Notes: generated by a model from the letters alone, not told the origin. 64,000 bases of DNA from Ascarosepion bandense (GCA_037127315.1 JBBBDQ010001614.1:1296001-1360000), one strand, 5' to 3'. Shown: positions 52,335-62,975, counted from the first letter of the stretch. Translations and numbers: made by a program.

Positions 52335-52600
52335 AATCTGATTCATGTACGATCACCAAACTTAAGCAATGTCGAGGCTGGTCAGCTCCTAGATGGGTGA
52401 TTGCATTGCAAGGCTTCTGATTGGGAGGTTGTTGTGTAGAGCATAGAACCATCTCTTAATTGCGTTGTTCCCAGGTCCACCCCAACCCGGAGTGGTAGCA
52501 CCTGTTAGGATCCCAGCTATGAGCAAATAGTTAACTCCCAAACTGGGTTCAAAACACTATGAATGTATAAAAATAGACTTTTATAGAAATATATACATAA
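52335..52600 (+). mobile_element. 5S-derived head joined to a SINE-C body
   Basis: ACTTAAGCAATGTCGAGGCT and CTCCTAGATGGGTGATTGCA are 5S-like. At about 52405 the sequence passes directly into SINE-C (GGCTTCTGATTGGGAGGTTG). This suggests the 5S head is paired with more than one body. Confidence 0.65.
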
Positions 52601-52960
52601 AAATAAACTTTTTTAGAACAATATACAAAACTAGAGGGTATCTTCAGTTTTCTAAAAAAAATTTTGTTTTGAATCTTCATCAAAATCTGCCTAAATCAAC
52701 CTTCTCACTATAACCGAACGTTAAAAAACATACTTTAAACCCCCACTTTTTTGGCATTAAATAACCCACAGAGGTCGAATTCCTATTCTTACAACGGGGC
52801 GAAAGTTTTTGTTTGAGAGTAATGGTTGTTCACTTCAATTGGAGATTTCAAGTTTCTGTTCAAGTTTTGACGGTTCAAACATTAAAAAAACATACTTTAA
52901 ACCCCCACTTTTTTTGGCATTCCCACAGAGTTTGATATGCCGTTAAACAAAACTCCAACT
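52601..52960 (+). repeat. A-rich retroposon tail, partly duplicated
   Basis: TTTAAACCCCCACTTTTTT occurs twice (about 52735 and 52890), each followed by a GAGGT/GAGTTTGATATGCC-like end. Confidence 0.6.
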
Positions 52961-53165
52961 CTGATAGTACACTTCCCAGATATCTAAATTTCTGTAGCCG
53001 CTTGATTTTAATGTCCTCCCACCTGTAATGTATATTTTGGGCTCATTCTTTTCCTGATAACAATGAATTCTGTCCTCTTGTAGTTTACGCTTAGTCCTCC
53101 TTTTATGTTTTCTTTCGCCACCTTTTTAGGAGGTTTTGTCGTTTAAAAACAATTACAATAAACTT
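52961..53165 (-). mobile_element. LINE-B thumb fragment
   Basis: The minus strand corresponds to the KKTE...ISxK...IKxLQKFRYLGS region with frameshifts; plus view shows TACACTTCCCAGATATCTAA. Confidence 0.55.
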
Positions 53166-54225
53166 AAAAAAATATATTAAAAACTAGGTTTATAAAAGCA
53201 TATAAATTAGAGAATGTAACTTTGTGTACATGAAATTCGTGTAGGTTTACGTGACAGACATGAGTGTGAAAGCGTAGAAAAAAGTCACGAGAGAAGTAAG
53301 GCATTTAAAATGAACGTGTCTCAGTGGGGGACACCATTTTTCCCCAAGTGCGACTACATCATATAGCCAGGGATGTAAAAATAGGAAAGAATGGGTGAGA
53401 ATAATATTGTCTATTTATAAGCTTAAGGAGCGTTCCCTAGTAACGTTTCTTTTTTTTTTTTTTAACAAAATCAAATTGGATAACCCACATCCTTAATCCA
53501 CGCCAGTCTTACTCACTTTATGTCGATTGTTCGTTTCATCCACTAAAATAAAGTATGTGAGTTTTTCACAATTAAATCAAGGGGAAGATGGCTTGGTAGA
53601 TGAATGCGTCGGTTAAACACATTTGCTTCCCTAACCGTTGCTATTTTCTGCGTTTGATAAAAACAGATAAAAACAAAACAAAAGTAAAAGAGACTAGTGT
53701 GTAAAAACTGGCAGGAAATATCTTCTAAACATGAGAAACAGTTGCTTACATGGATCTAACAAATTCTTTAATTCGAAATTCAAAGTCTGAAGAAGAACGG
53801 AGTTACAGCGATTGAACATTTTACTGAGCCGAACAGCAGAGTATGGTGAATGTTAACAAGCTTGTGGGTTTTGTGTGTATTTTTTCGGTGAAAGCGTGTG
53901 TTCAATATATTGTAGGGGAACAAAAAAAAAAAGAGAAAAAGAAAAAGAAGCAATTAGTTGAAAAATACCATTTTCTTTTTCATTAAACCACCACTTATTT
54001 TCCTTGCTGTAAACGTTTAACTGAAATCGCCAAGTAGGTGTGAAACTTTGCACTGAACTACGCACGCACGCTACGTCATAAATAGTGTGTCAAAAATAAC
54101 CAAAGCCGAACGAAACAGACACCCGAGACAATGTACGTGCGTCAAAATTGGTAACAACCAATTACAGCGACACCAGTTACTCCGGCTACACATGAAACGG
54201 ACACTCTTGACATACGCACATAAAC
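53166..54225. other. unassigned sequence
   Basis: About 1 kb with no recognised repeat, one of the few candidate unique regions. No convincing exon. An A-rich tract lies at 53927-53948. Confidence 0.4.
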
Positions 54226-54790
54226 TAGGTGATCGGTTTTTTATTGTTATGAAGTAATAAACCGATCCCCCACTAATTATACTTAATGTAATATAATCTG
54301 TCTCTTCTCCCTCCAGCTATGAGATAACTGGCAGGACAGATTGGTTTCTATAGCCTTGGCTGGCAACCAGTCTATCGCATAAAGCAATGGCAACCTACTG
54401 CGGGATAATCTTCTGCCCAGTCAGTCATATCTCTTTCGAAACATGATCGCCCAAGCGTGTATCACGTGTGGCACTTAACTGACTGACTGAATATAATAGT
54501 TGGAAATATGATTAAGGCTTCTACTGAGCATAAAGTGGGGGATTAGTCTTCTATTGTTATGAAGTAATAAACTGATTCCCCAGGAATTATACTTAATATA
54601 ATAATTTAATATAATCTATCACTTCTCCCTCCAGCTATGAGTTAAATGGCAGGAAAGATTGGTTTCTATAGCCTTGGCTGGCAACCAGTCTATCGCATAA
54701 AGCAATGGAAACCTACTGCGGGATAATCTTCTGCCCAGTCAGTCATGTCGCTTTCGAGACATGATTGCCTAAAGCTTATATCACTCTCTT
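54226..54790 (+). repeat. SINE-T-body satellite, second group (two units)
   Basis: The same unit as at 22673-23525: the hairpin linker (GGTGATCGGTTTTTTATTGT with TAAACCGATCCCCCACTAAT), then GGCAGGACAGATTGG and the SINE-T 3' body. Two units about 300 bp apart. Confidence 0.8.
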
Positions 54791-54868
54791 CCTAGTTTCT
54801 AGCGAAACTGTCCTGTTTCTTAATACCTTACTCAACTTCTGGAATGCTTCCTTCGCCGTGCCAATTAA
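54782..54868 (-). mobile_element. LINE-B fragment
   Basis: The minus strand reads LIGTAKEAFQKLSKVLRNRT then SLETRKRV, the IGMAKDAFQKLSK region. Confidence 0.65.
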
Positions 54869-54961
54869 ATCAAAAACTAAAAACGAATGCCATCAGGAAA
54901 AAAACAAATATACGAACTAAATATAACACAGGTATTGCAACATATTTTAGACAAAGTAACA

Positions 54962-55407
54962 GGGAGTACTAGATTGCTACATGCTGTCCGTCCTTCAATA
55001 TGGCAGTGAATGCTGGACAATACCATCAAAGATGAAGGAAAAACTTGAAGCAACTGAAATGTCGCTTTACATAAGAATGCTGCGAATATCATAGATCAAG
55101 CATGTGAGCAATGATGAGGTTTTGGAAATGATGGAAACGAAAAGAAAAATTAATACTGAGCATCAGAAAGAGACAGCTGAAGTTCCTGGGACACGCAATG
55201 AGGAAGGAGGGCTTGGAGAATCTGATACTAACAGGACAGATAGAAGGAAAGAGAGACAGGAGAAAGCAACGGATAACATATTTGAAGGACCTGATTGGGT
55301 GGATGACGGAACGGGGATTGCATGATGTCGTGCTCAAAGCCACCAGAGATATGGAAACGTGGAAAGCCATGATCGCCTACGTCCTGAAGGGACAGGGCAC
55401 ATAGAAG
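54962..55407 (+). pseudogene. LINE-B C-terminal fragment
   Basis: RVLDCYMLSVLQYGSECWTI-like text, then a frameshift at about 55170, then RKEGLENLILTGQIEGKRDR and LIGWMTERGLHDV, ending near MIAYVLKGQGT. An AAGAAGAAGAA tail follows. Confidence 0.75.
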
Positions 55408-55469
55408 AAGAAGAACATAAATATGAAACAAAAAATCTTAGTAAAATGAATAATGACCAAATTAACAAA

Positions 55470-55530
55470 CTATGAATGCACATTGGTTGGTTGTTTTGTT
55501 TTTATGGCATATTAACCTCGGCGGGACATT
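55470..55530 (-). repeat. retroposon 3' tail
   Basis: The minus strand reads CCGCCGAGGTTAATATGCCA then (AACC)-like repeats: the tail shared with SINE-5S. Confidence 0.6.
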
Positions 55531-55534
55531 TTTT

Positions 55535-55850
55535 TTTTTTTAATCGTATCACCCCGAGTAAGGCGGTAATGCCACTGATGTGCAGGGAGCTACATAATAG
55601 TGAAAAGATCGGAAAAGAGAAAGCCGGAAACCACATCCTAAACAGGGAACAAGGGACAAGCCTCTTAACCTGTTCAATAGACGTGGGTGGAGTGTGAACC
55701 GGGTGATAGTTTAGTTTATCTACTCCAATTGAAAAAAAAAGTGAGAAGATTGGAAAAAAGAAAACCGGAAACCGCATCCTAAACAGGAAACAAGGGATGA
55801 GCCTCTTCACCTGTTCAATAGATATGGCTGGAGTGTGAACCGGGCGATGA
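55535..55850 (-). mobile_element. LINE-A 3' end with two tandem UTR units
   Basis: A T-run (poly-A on the minus strand), TCACCCCGAGTAAGGCGGTA, then two units with GTGGGTGGAGTGTGAACCGG. Confidence 0.8.
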
Positions 55851-55854
55851 TTTA

Positions 55855-56300
55855 TTGTAAACTAAATTTTATTAAATTTATTGCTGGTAATACCTTTTTC
55901 TTTCAACAATTTATTGATGTTTTTATATAAGTTTTGTGTCTAGTAATACTTTTTTCTTTTCAAGTATCAAGATTCATTGGGAATTGTTTTTTAAGGGATC
56001 CCCAAGTCTTACACTTGTTATTCAGCCCATAACTGCAGGGAAGGAACGAACTAATACCTTTCCTAAGGGTACCAGTGCTTAAGTGAATGCAAGGTATTCA
56101 ACTGGAATTCGAACTCGGCTCACCGATTTGCTCTCTCCGAGAGGAGATATCTACTGCACCACAACGCACTATACGTCATTAAACATTTACAGCACCTGGT
56201 ATTTCCAAGCGGTCACCCATCTAAGTACTGACCAGGCTCAACGTTGCCTAACTTCGGTGATCGAGTGAGAACGGGTGTATTCAACGTGATATGGCCGTGA
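55855..56300 (-). mobile_element. SINE-5S, near full length
   Basis: The minus strand has a 5S-like GGCCATATCACGTTGAATAC, GATCACCGAAGTTAGGCAAC and ACTTAGATGGGTGACCGCTT, then a tRNA-like GTGGTGCAGTAGATATCTCC and GAGTTCGAATTCCAGTTGAA. The internal A/T-rich part is also in 640-1127. It keeps a better 5S head than the first copy. Confidence 0.85.
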
Positions 56301-56538
56301 GCCGAATGCGCACATAAACACAGGTAAATATGACAATAAAAATAATAAACAAAAACTAATTATGCAATAAAAATATTTGGTTGATTCTTTCATATGTTTA
56401 TATAAACCTCCATAGCTCTGCTTTTCATTGCGTAGTAGCCTTATATCCTTGTTGTAAAATATTTCTGATTGGTTGATTAAACTATCTATGGAGGTGATAA
56501 AATGTTTGCCTCCTTGTTATTATTTGTTATTTTATTTT

Positions 56539-56778
56539 CTTACGTTTTGGTTGGTCGATCTATGGTTTTGTTTGCTTTGCTATTTATACAATCGGTCTAT
56601 CCTTAGAATTGTTCTAATTTTGGTCTTTTTGATATTTATTAATTATTTTTATATCTCTATCACCACAAGCAGCTGATGCATTGTCATTACATTTCTTTAT
56701 ATCGTTCTAGCATATAGACACTTATATGATTTTCTAATATATATATTAGAAAATGATTATATATATATATATATAATC

Positions 56779-56830
<52 letters not shown>

Positions 56831-56951
56831 CATATAAGTGTCTATATGCTAGAACGATATAAAGAAATGTAATTAGAACAATTCTAAGGATAGACCGATT
56901 ATATAAATAGCAAAGCAAACAAAAGCATAGATCGACCAACCAAAACGTAAG
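56539..56951. repeat. large palindrome with one arm-specific insertion or deletion
   Basis: CTTACGTTTTGGTTGGTCGA at the left matches the complement of the right end. The arms stay alignable to the (TA)n centre near 56750-56820. The left arm has about 69 bases (56619-56687) that the right arm lacks. Smaller palindromes nest in the centre. Confidence 0.9.
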
Positions 56952-56981
56952 AATATATATATATATATATACACACGTATA

Positions 56982-57040
<59 letters not shown>
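56949..57040. repeat. (TA)n(GT)n microsatellite
   Basis: Short TA run, then a long GT run; the T/H-rich frame on the minus strand is an artefact. Confidence 0.95.
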
Positions 57041-57110
57041 TTTTCTGACATGCGTGCAGTAGATCTCCTGGAACATATTCCGCTCGCTTAACGAGAATGA
57101 ATATAAAATA

Positions 57111-58508
57111 GGTACCTCTACACAATTTCGATATCTAAATCTTAAATTTAATTTTTAAAAATAAAAAAAAGTTTTGAAAATTTTATTTTGGTTTTAATTG
57201 AAAACTAAATGATTAAATTTATTATTTCTAGTAAGCAAAATACTCTGGTGCATTTCAAACAGAAATTATATTGATTAGAATCTAAAATGTTGTGTTTTTT
57301 TTTTAATCTTTCAAATTTTCAACCATTTTTATAAACAAAAGTAAGTTTTCGGTTTTAAAATTCTTGCAGAAATAAAATATACATCTGTGACTCATGATAT
57401 TTAGAAAATTAGCAAATTTAACCTTATAGTAATCTGATTTACTCAAGTATTCCATATTTAGAGCATGAAATTTAGAATAAAACTATTTTTAAACAGAGAT
57501 TTGACCTTTCTAACCAGTATTTACAGATCGAGATAAAATAAGCGTATGGCGATCACAAGTGCCATAATTGTACAATTTTTCCGGTAAAAGAGAGTATCAC
57601 TGAAACAAATGACATTTAATTTACATATAGAAATTAACAAACAAACAAAAAACTTCAAATGCACACACACAAAAAAAAAATGAAAATTATTTTTAAAATA
57701 CGATGGCTAAATGATTTGTATTAAACTTTAAAATTTTCAGTTTGCAAATATAGTCTTCACTATGCAATCTGCCAGCCTAACATCTACAAGAATTGGAAAT
57801 ATTTTAAAAATATTTTTGAAACTTTATTATTATAATTAAAAAAAAAAAAAAAATGAAAACAATTCTTTTAAAATTTCATTAGTAATCTTATTTTTATCTA
57901 GACTATAATATCTGATAGTTATATTATTTATTAAAGCAATTAAAAGCTTATCTAATTAAATAGTCATAGTTTTATTGCCTTTTTTACTTTACTATTCGGA
58001 GTAGATTTTCGGTAGAAATGGCTAAATGGTTTAAAAAATAATACATGATTTGCATTCCTTATGACTCCTGCGTTTAACTAATGAAACCATTTTTGCCTAC
58101 ATATTTTTTTTTTAATTTCATGAATTTACGTGGAGGGGCGGTTAAAGGTGTAAAAATATTTTTATCAAGATTTTTTTAAAATAATAATTTAACAATTAAC
58201 TTTATTCATTTAAAAATAAGTCCTGAAAGTTTCATTAAAATCCGACGATTATTTGATTTTTGCAAGAATTTTCAAATTAGTGTGTCACGTGGAAAAAATG
58301 AGTTATGTAATATAACGTTTTTCATTGCAAACTCTTATAAGGATGTTGTTACTCGCTAACTCAAATCAAAATGAGATATTTTACCAAAATTTCTAACGTG
58401 TTAGAAGGGATTAAAATAATTTAAAAGTAATGAAAAATTTCGATTTTATTAAGTTTGGGGCTTTTTTATTCATACTATGCTGTTTTTTAACGATTTAGTA
58501 GAGGTACC
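57111..58508. mobile_element. possible AT-rich element with 11-bp inverted ends
   Basis: GGTACCTCTAC after TA (57109-57110) pairs with GTAGAGGTACC before TA (58509-58510). The 1.4 kb between is AT-rich and has no protein frame. TA flanks fit a Tc1-like mechanism, but the short ends could match by chance. Confidence 0.3.
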
Positions 58509-58510
58509 TA

Positions 58511-59194
58511 ATATAAAGTTTTGGGGATCTGAGATTTCAGGTTCCTTTCCCTGTTAGGAGTGGGATTTTTCCCTCTCGCATAAGAAGAGACACTGCTCTG
58601 TTTCTAACGAGAAACATTGAAAATATATGTATTTATGGACTGGAAACGACACTGTTAATTTGGTACACCAAACATCTTTTTATGAATGGAATTCTCTGAT
58701 CTGAGCAGTACACTGTCTTTGTCCCATGTGAAATAAAAGAAGAGTGAAAGATCTCGTTAATATTTGGTCCTCGGGGTTTTCATATTTAGCCTAATCGGTT
58801 TAGGAAGAATGTATCTTTATTCACTTCGAGGGTCTCAAGCAATGAATACCAAACAGTCAAGTTTCATTAAATTATCTCCCTTTGAGGATAAACGCATCTT
58901 CAATAAAATAAAATTTATAAATTAAAAATAGAGTTTCTTTTAGTTTTACATCTATATTTTTTCAAGCTTAAACACTAAGAATAAGCAAGAAACAAGCAGC
59001 AGTTTAAAATGTAACTTTAAAAACAACAAGAGTTCTTAGAGCTTTTTTGTGATTATAGAAATAAAATATGTCATAAGAAAATCTTTTAGGAACAAAAGGC
59101 ATTATGAAACATGAAATAAGACTTTCCATTGTCTTTTCCAACCTACTGGATGGTGTGAAAATCTTTGATTCTAACTTTAAAAAATGCAGAACAA

Positions 59195-59195
<1 letters not shown>
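58511..59195. other. unassigned sequence
   Basis: AT-rich, no supported feature. Confidence 0.4.

Positions 59196-59238
<43 letters not shown>
59196..59238. repeat. (TA)n microsatellite
   Basis: TA run at the 5' border of a SINE-H copy. Confidence 0.95.
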
Positions 59239-59239
<1 letters not shown>

Positions 59240-59420
59240 GCGTGTATAATGATAATATACACGCTAAAAAGTCTGCCTCCTTCTACCGAGCGCCCGTAGC
59301 TCAGAGGTAGAATCACCGACTGACGCCAATTCAGTCGGATTTCAACCCTGGGTAAAAGGCAATCGGCTGTCTAACCGTACTGATGAGCTGTGATACAGCA
59401 AAACAGATCTATCTGCGAAT

Positions 59421-59424
<4 letters not shown>
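59240..59424 (+). mobile_element. SINE-H copy, complete
   Basis: A 5' hairpin GCGTGTAT ... ATACACGC (59240-59264), then a tRNA-like unit GCCCGTAGCTCAGAGGTAGA with an extended anticodon-like stem CCGACTG/CAGTCGG and a box B-like GGATTTCAACCC. The ribozyme end is at 59369-59424. (TA)n borders both sides exactly. Confidence 0.85.
59369..59424 (+). ncRNA. hammerhead ribozyme, mutated (G12 to A), SINE-H
   Basis: CUGAUGA at 59380-59386, stem II GCUGU/ACAGC, then AAAA at 59400 where GAAA is required. Stem I CCGUA/UGCGA has lost its last pair. Loss of G12 normally abolishes cleavage, so this copy is probably dead. Confidence 0.75.

Positions 59425-59464
<40 letters not shown>
59424..59464. repeat. 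(TA)n microsatellite
   Basis: TA run at the 3' border of SINE-H. Confidence 0.95.
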
Positions 59465-59467
<3 letters not shown>

Positions 59468-59884
59468 GTACAAAGGGTGAAGGTAGGTTTGTTAATAGTT
59501 TGTTTGAAGGTAGATTTGTTAGATTTTCTGTCTTTGTTGCTCTACTCTCGTACTGAGCGCTTTAGTGTTAGGGTTTTTTTTCTTTCCTACGGGTATTTGA
59601 TTTTTTGTTCATGTACTTCGTTTGTTTCTTTTTTTTACTTCCCCTCCTTTTCCCTCCGACTTCGTCCTCGGTCGGTTATTCAAGACGATCTTAAATATAG
59701 TATAACTATTACTAGTATTAGCCGAATTATTTCTGTTACTATTAATATTGTTAGAATTACTATAGTTGTTATTATATTTGGGACAACGATATATAATTTT
59801 TTATTGAAATTAGTATATATCAAAATACTTTTTGAAAGAAAAGATGTTTGATAAATTAGAAAAATCTTTTGTGAAGCAATTCAT
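59465..59884. other. unassigned sequence with a 128-residue frame
   Basis: The frame 59465-59851 opens next to the TA run. It is rich in I, V, S, F and T, as expected from T-rich DNA; no family is recognised. Confidence 0.35.
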
Positions 59885-60110
59885 CCGTTAAAACTTCAAC
59901 GCTCATTCAGTAATGAATTTGAACACTCTCAGCTACTGACGTGTGTTTACATTATATATAACACGCTAAAGTTCGCCTAACTCTACCGAACGCCCATAGA
60001 TAGAATCACCGACTGACGTCAGTTCGGTCGGATTTCAATCCTGGCTAGAAGCAATCGGATGTCTAACCTCCTGATGAATTGTGACACAGATCTGTTTGCG
60101 AATGATTATA
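59885..60110 (+). mobile_element. SINE-H copy, degenerate
   Basis: 5' CATTCAGTAATGAATTTGAA, tRNA-like CACCGACTGACGTCAGTTCG and GGTCGGATTTCAATCCTGGC. The ribozyme keeps CCTGATGA at 60070 but lost stem II and GAAA by a deletion. Confidence 0.7.
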
Positions 60111-60114
60111 TGAC

Positions 60115-60305
60115 TATCTTGCTAACTTGCATCCCCTCTCTCATGCGCCTTTCTCCGTCCACTCCACTCTCAGTATCTTAACCCTTCTTTAACCCACTTC
60201 CTGACACCCCTTGTAACCTCTCACTCTTTCTCATAACTTTCCTCCTATGTAACCTCCTGCGCACAAGTGGCAATAGACTTGCACGCTTGGGGCGATATGA
60301 TTACA
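60115..60305 (+). mobile_element. LINE-A 3' UTR
   Basis: CATGCGCCTTTCTCCGTCCA and TGTAACCTCCTGCGCACAAG with CTTGGGGCGATATGATTA. Confidence 0.7.
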
Positions 60306-60701
60306 TATATATAATCTTTCAAAGCTCTCGTGTGCCCGCGCGACTGGAAATCGCGTGAGCATCTTTCTATTAAAAAACCGGCAATACTCCATTTCCACTA
60401 TGAAATAATGTAAGGTACATAGTAGGAGAGAATTGTTCAGTATATAGTGCCTCTCTAATATATAGTGCCTCTCGATATATAAGCCCCTCTTTGTTTCTGA
60501 TATTGTGATTTAAATATTATTCTGGTATTTTAAATCAGAATTTTCTTCAAATGTTCTTGAAAATTATGGGTTAATAAATGCTTTTATGGCACTTTGGTTT
60601 GATACGTGGCATGTAAGAAGTCTAATCAGAGTTGGTAGTGCGTCCAGTATAAGTAATTGATTTATGACAAGAAAGGCAGTTCTGTGCTGGGCAATAAAAT
60701 T
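60306..60701. other. unassigned sequence
   Basis: TATAGTGCCTCTC is repeated twice near 60442-60475; no gene. Confidence 0.4.

Positions 60702-60787
<86 letters not shown>
60702..60787. repeat. (TA)n microsatellite, longest in window
   Basis: Over 80 bp of pure TA. Confidence 0.95.
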
Positions 60788-60789
<2 letters not shown>

Positions 60790-61044
60790 GATAAAAAGTG
60801 GCCACCCTGGCTAGCAAATCCCCATTGTTGCAAGCACTTGCTAAGTCACACTTGTGTTTGTTCAACAGCCACAGATCCCCCCGTGATTTATACTGCAACT
60901 ATACTGAAAGGACCTTAATTATAGTTTTCGGGAGAGAACACATTATCCGGTCTGAACACAACAGTGTGAATATTAGTTTGAACAATGCCAGGAGGCTCAA
61001 ACCCTCGGTCACGATAACTTGTGACTTCGAACTAGCACTAGTAT
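60788..61044. other. unassigned sequence
   Basis: Less AT-rich; no gene supported. Confidence 0.4.
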
Positions 61045-61290
61045 ATGGGCGCGTGGTCAAGTGATTAAAACGTTTGATTCCTGACCATGAAACCCGGATT
61101 CGATTCTCAACATGGCCGATTTGTCAGGAAGGAGACTTCCTATTGTCATCGGTCCGGAGGAGACGATCCCAGCATGTGAGTCCTTTGGAAAGTACCTGAA
61201 AACCGTACCACAAGTTGACCAAAGCCTAGTGAAGGAATTTGGAGAGACGGGTCTCTTTTGAGCCGTCGATGGTTCCGTTGATGGTTTTTA
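61045..61290 (+). mobile_element. SINE-D (tRNA-like)
   Basis: Box A-like GGGCGCGTGGTCAAGTGATT, box B-like CGGATTCGATTCTC, body CGATTTGTCAGGAAGGAGAC ... GAGCCGTCGATGGTTCC. Confidence 0.75.
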
Positions 61291-61305
61291 TATATATATA
61301 TATAT

Positions 61306-61362
61306 AGTCATCCGTAGACAGATCTGTTTCGCTGTATGACAGCTCATCAGTACGGTTAGACT
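61306..61362 (-). ncRNA. hammerhead ribozyme, type I, all core bases intact
   Basis: In minus-strand order: outer stem I AGUC (61362-61359), internal loop UAA, inner stem I CCGUA, core CUGAUGA (61350-61344), stem II GCUGU-CAU-ACAGC, GAAA (61330-61327), stem III CAGAUCUG (self-complementary), U16.1 and C17 (61317), cleavage site, inner stem I UACGG (61316-61312), AU, outer stem I GACU (61309-61306). The five inner stem I pairs and five stem II pairs are all Watson-Crick. The internal loop in stem I could contact loop II, as in natural fast hammerheads. The ribozyme forms the 3' end of the SINE. Confidence 0.85.
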
Positions 61363-61495
61363 CCGTCCGATTGCTTTTAACCCAGTATTGAAACCCGACG
61401 GAATTGGCGTCAGTCGGAGATTCTACCGCTGAGCTACGCTACGGGCGCTCGGTAGAAGGAGGCAGACTTTTTAGCGTGTATATTATCATTATACA

Positions 61496-61498
<3 letters not shown>
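61306..61498 (-). mobile_element. SINE-H copy with intact ribozyme
   Basis: The minus strand starts with the hairpin GCGTGTATA ... TATACACGC (61498-61474). The tRNA-like unit (GCGCCCGTAGCGTAGCTCAG, with a 6-bp GTAGC-type duplication, and TCGGGTTTCAATACTGGGT) and GGAGTCTAACCGTA follow, then the ribozyme. (TA)n borders both ends (61292-61305 and 61499-61540). Confidence 0.85.

Positions 61499-61540
<42 letters not shown>
61499..61540. repeat. (TA)n microsatellite
   Basis: TA run at the 5' border (minus sense) of SINE-H. Confidence 0.95.
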
Positions 61541-61810
61541 TGATGTGCACGGGGCTACATAAGATTGAAGAGATTGGAAAAGAGAAAACCAGAAACCGCA
61601 TCCTAAACAGGAAACAAGGGATGAGCCTCGTCACCTGTTCAATAGACGTTGGTGGAGTGTGAACCGGGCGATAGTTTAGTCTATCTACTCCAATTGAAAA
61701 AAAAGAGTGAGAAGATTGGAAAAGAGAAAACTGGAAACCACATCCTAAACAGGGAACAAGGGATGAGCCTCTTCACCTGTTCAATAGATGTGGATGGAGT
61801 GTGTTCAATA
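61541..61810 (-). mobile_element. LINE-A 3' end with tandem UTR units
   Basis: CTGATGTGCACGGGGCTACA then two units with GGTGGAGTGTGAACCGGGCG and GGAACAAGGGATGAGCCTCT; the last is truncated. Confidence 0.75.
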
Positions 61811-61814
61811 GACG

Positions 61815-61985
61815 TGGTTCCAGTTAAAGCGAAACCGTAGACTGAAAGAAAAATGAATGGATGTAAGTCAAATTTTGATTTCATGGTATCGATATCAAGT
61901 AAGTTTTTTTCGTCGTAAACTGAATTTTGAAGGCTAAATAAGTCCTCTGAGTAAATGGTATCAGGGCTGAGACTAAGAACTACAA
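61815..61985 (-). mobile_element. Hel internal fragment
   Basis: AAGCGAAACCGTAGACTGAA and GTCGTAAACTGAATTTTGAA match 18170-18330. Confidence 0.65.
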
Positions 61986-62125
61986 TTATACCGATATACC
62001 TATATATATTTTTTAACAACCTCATTGAAGACAATTGTGTCAGTAATAGACATTGACTTGGGATTTAATTTTTAAGAATATTGTATTTTAGTCACATTTG
62101 TGAATTGATCTGTTAGTTTAGTATT

Positions 62126-62127
<2 letters not shown>

Positions 62128-62178
<51 letters not shown>
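62128..62178. repeat. (CA)n microsatellite
   Basis: CA run. Confidence 0.95.
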
Positions 62179-62179
<1 letters not shown>

Positions 62180-62975
62180 TTTAGTTTTAGTGCAAAGAAT
62201 TTATCACTTTAACTGAGCAGGTTCATGCCGACTTCAAAGTTTCATGCCAACACAGTTATGATGTCATCACTTATAAGGGCTGAGTATTTTTTTTCTGCAG
62301 TTGAGCCACCCCTTTCACTTTCCTATTAATGAGGAGCCTGGTATAATTTGATATTTTCTGGGAGTGGTTTGATTGTTGATTTGCTTTTTATTTTGCAGGT
62401 GTTTGATTTCTTTTTAATGTTTTATTTATTGCTTTTAATTTATGCATGAGCAGGTGTCCGCTTAATTGGCCAAAAGCAAACTAAATTCTTTTGGGTAAAA
62501 ACAAAATTAGTTAGTCTTTCATAAATTTGTTATGCTTTGTCCATTTTGAATCTGGGAGTGGCAGTATGAGAAAAGCAGACTCACCTCAATTGTCAACTAC
62601 TGTTAATTATTTTTACCATTTGTGAAGTTTCACTTTAAAACTAGAAATGATATTGTTAAATTAATAGTTAATTAGCTGTAACAAAAATTGTAACCACAAT
62701 ATATTAACCATTTAGTTAGGGTTGCAGATTTTTACTTTCAACCAAATTTCAACATGATATCACTTAGAGGTTTACCTTGATAGCATAAATTTCATGGCCT
62801 TTTCTGAATATATTACCAATAAAATAATCAAAATTAGTACTCATCTGGCATAAAACAATGTTTTAAAATTTGTTCCACTAGTGGAACAATGAGTATTAAA
62901 AAGGTCAAGGCATTCCGAAAATAATCACTATGTTTCACCAGAAAAATATAAAAACAAATGCTAATTAAAATTAGT
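62179..62975. other. unassigned sequence
   Basis: No repeat family recognised and no exon seen; possibly unique DNA. Confidence 0.4.

Noticed and set aside
53166..54225. Unique gene region
   Set aside because: No exon-like frame with splice sites could be supported despite the lack of recognised repeats.
59290..59360. A functional tRNA gene
   Set aside because: The anticodon-like arm is over-long, the acceptor does not close, and the same unit recurs in SINE-H copies.
60664..60918. Open frames rich in I/Y or H/T across microsatellites (also 2378, 15364, 25586, 33538, 37388, 56784)
   Set aside because: They are translations of (TA)n, (GT)n or (CA)n and have no other content.
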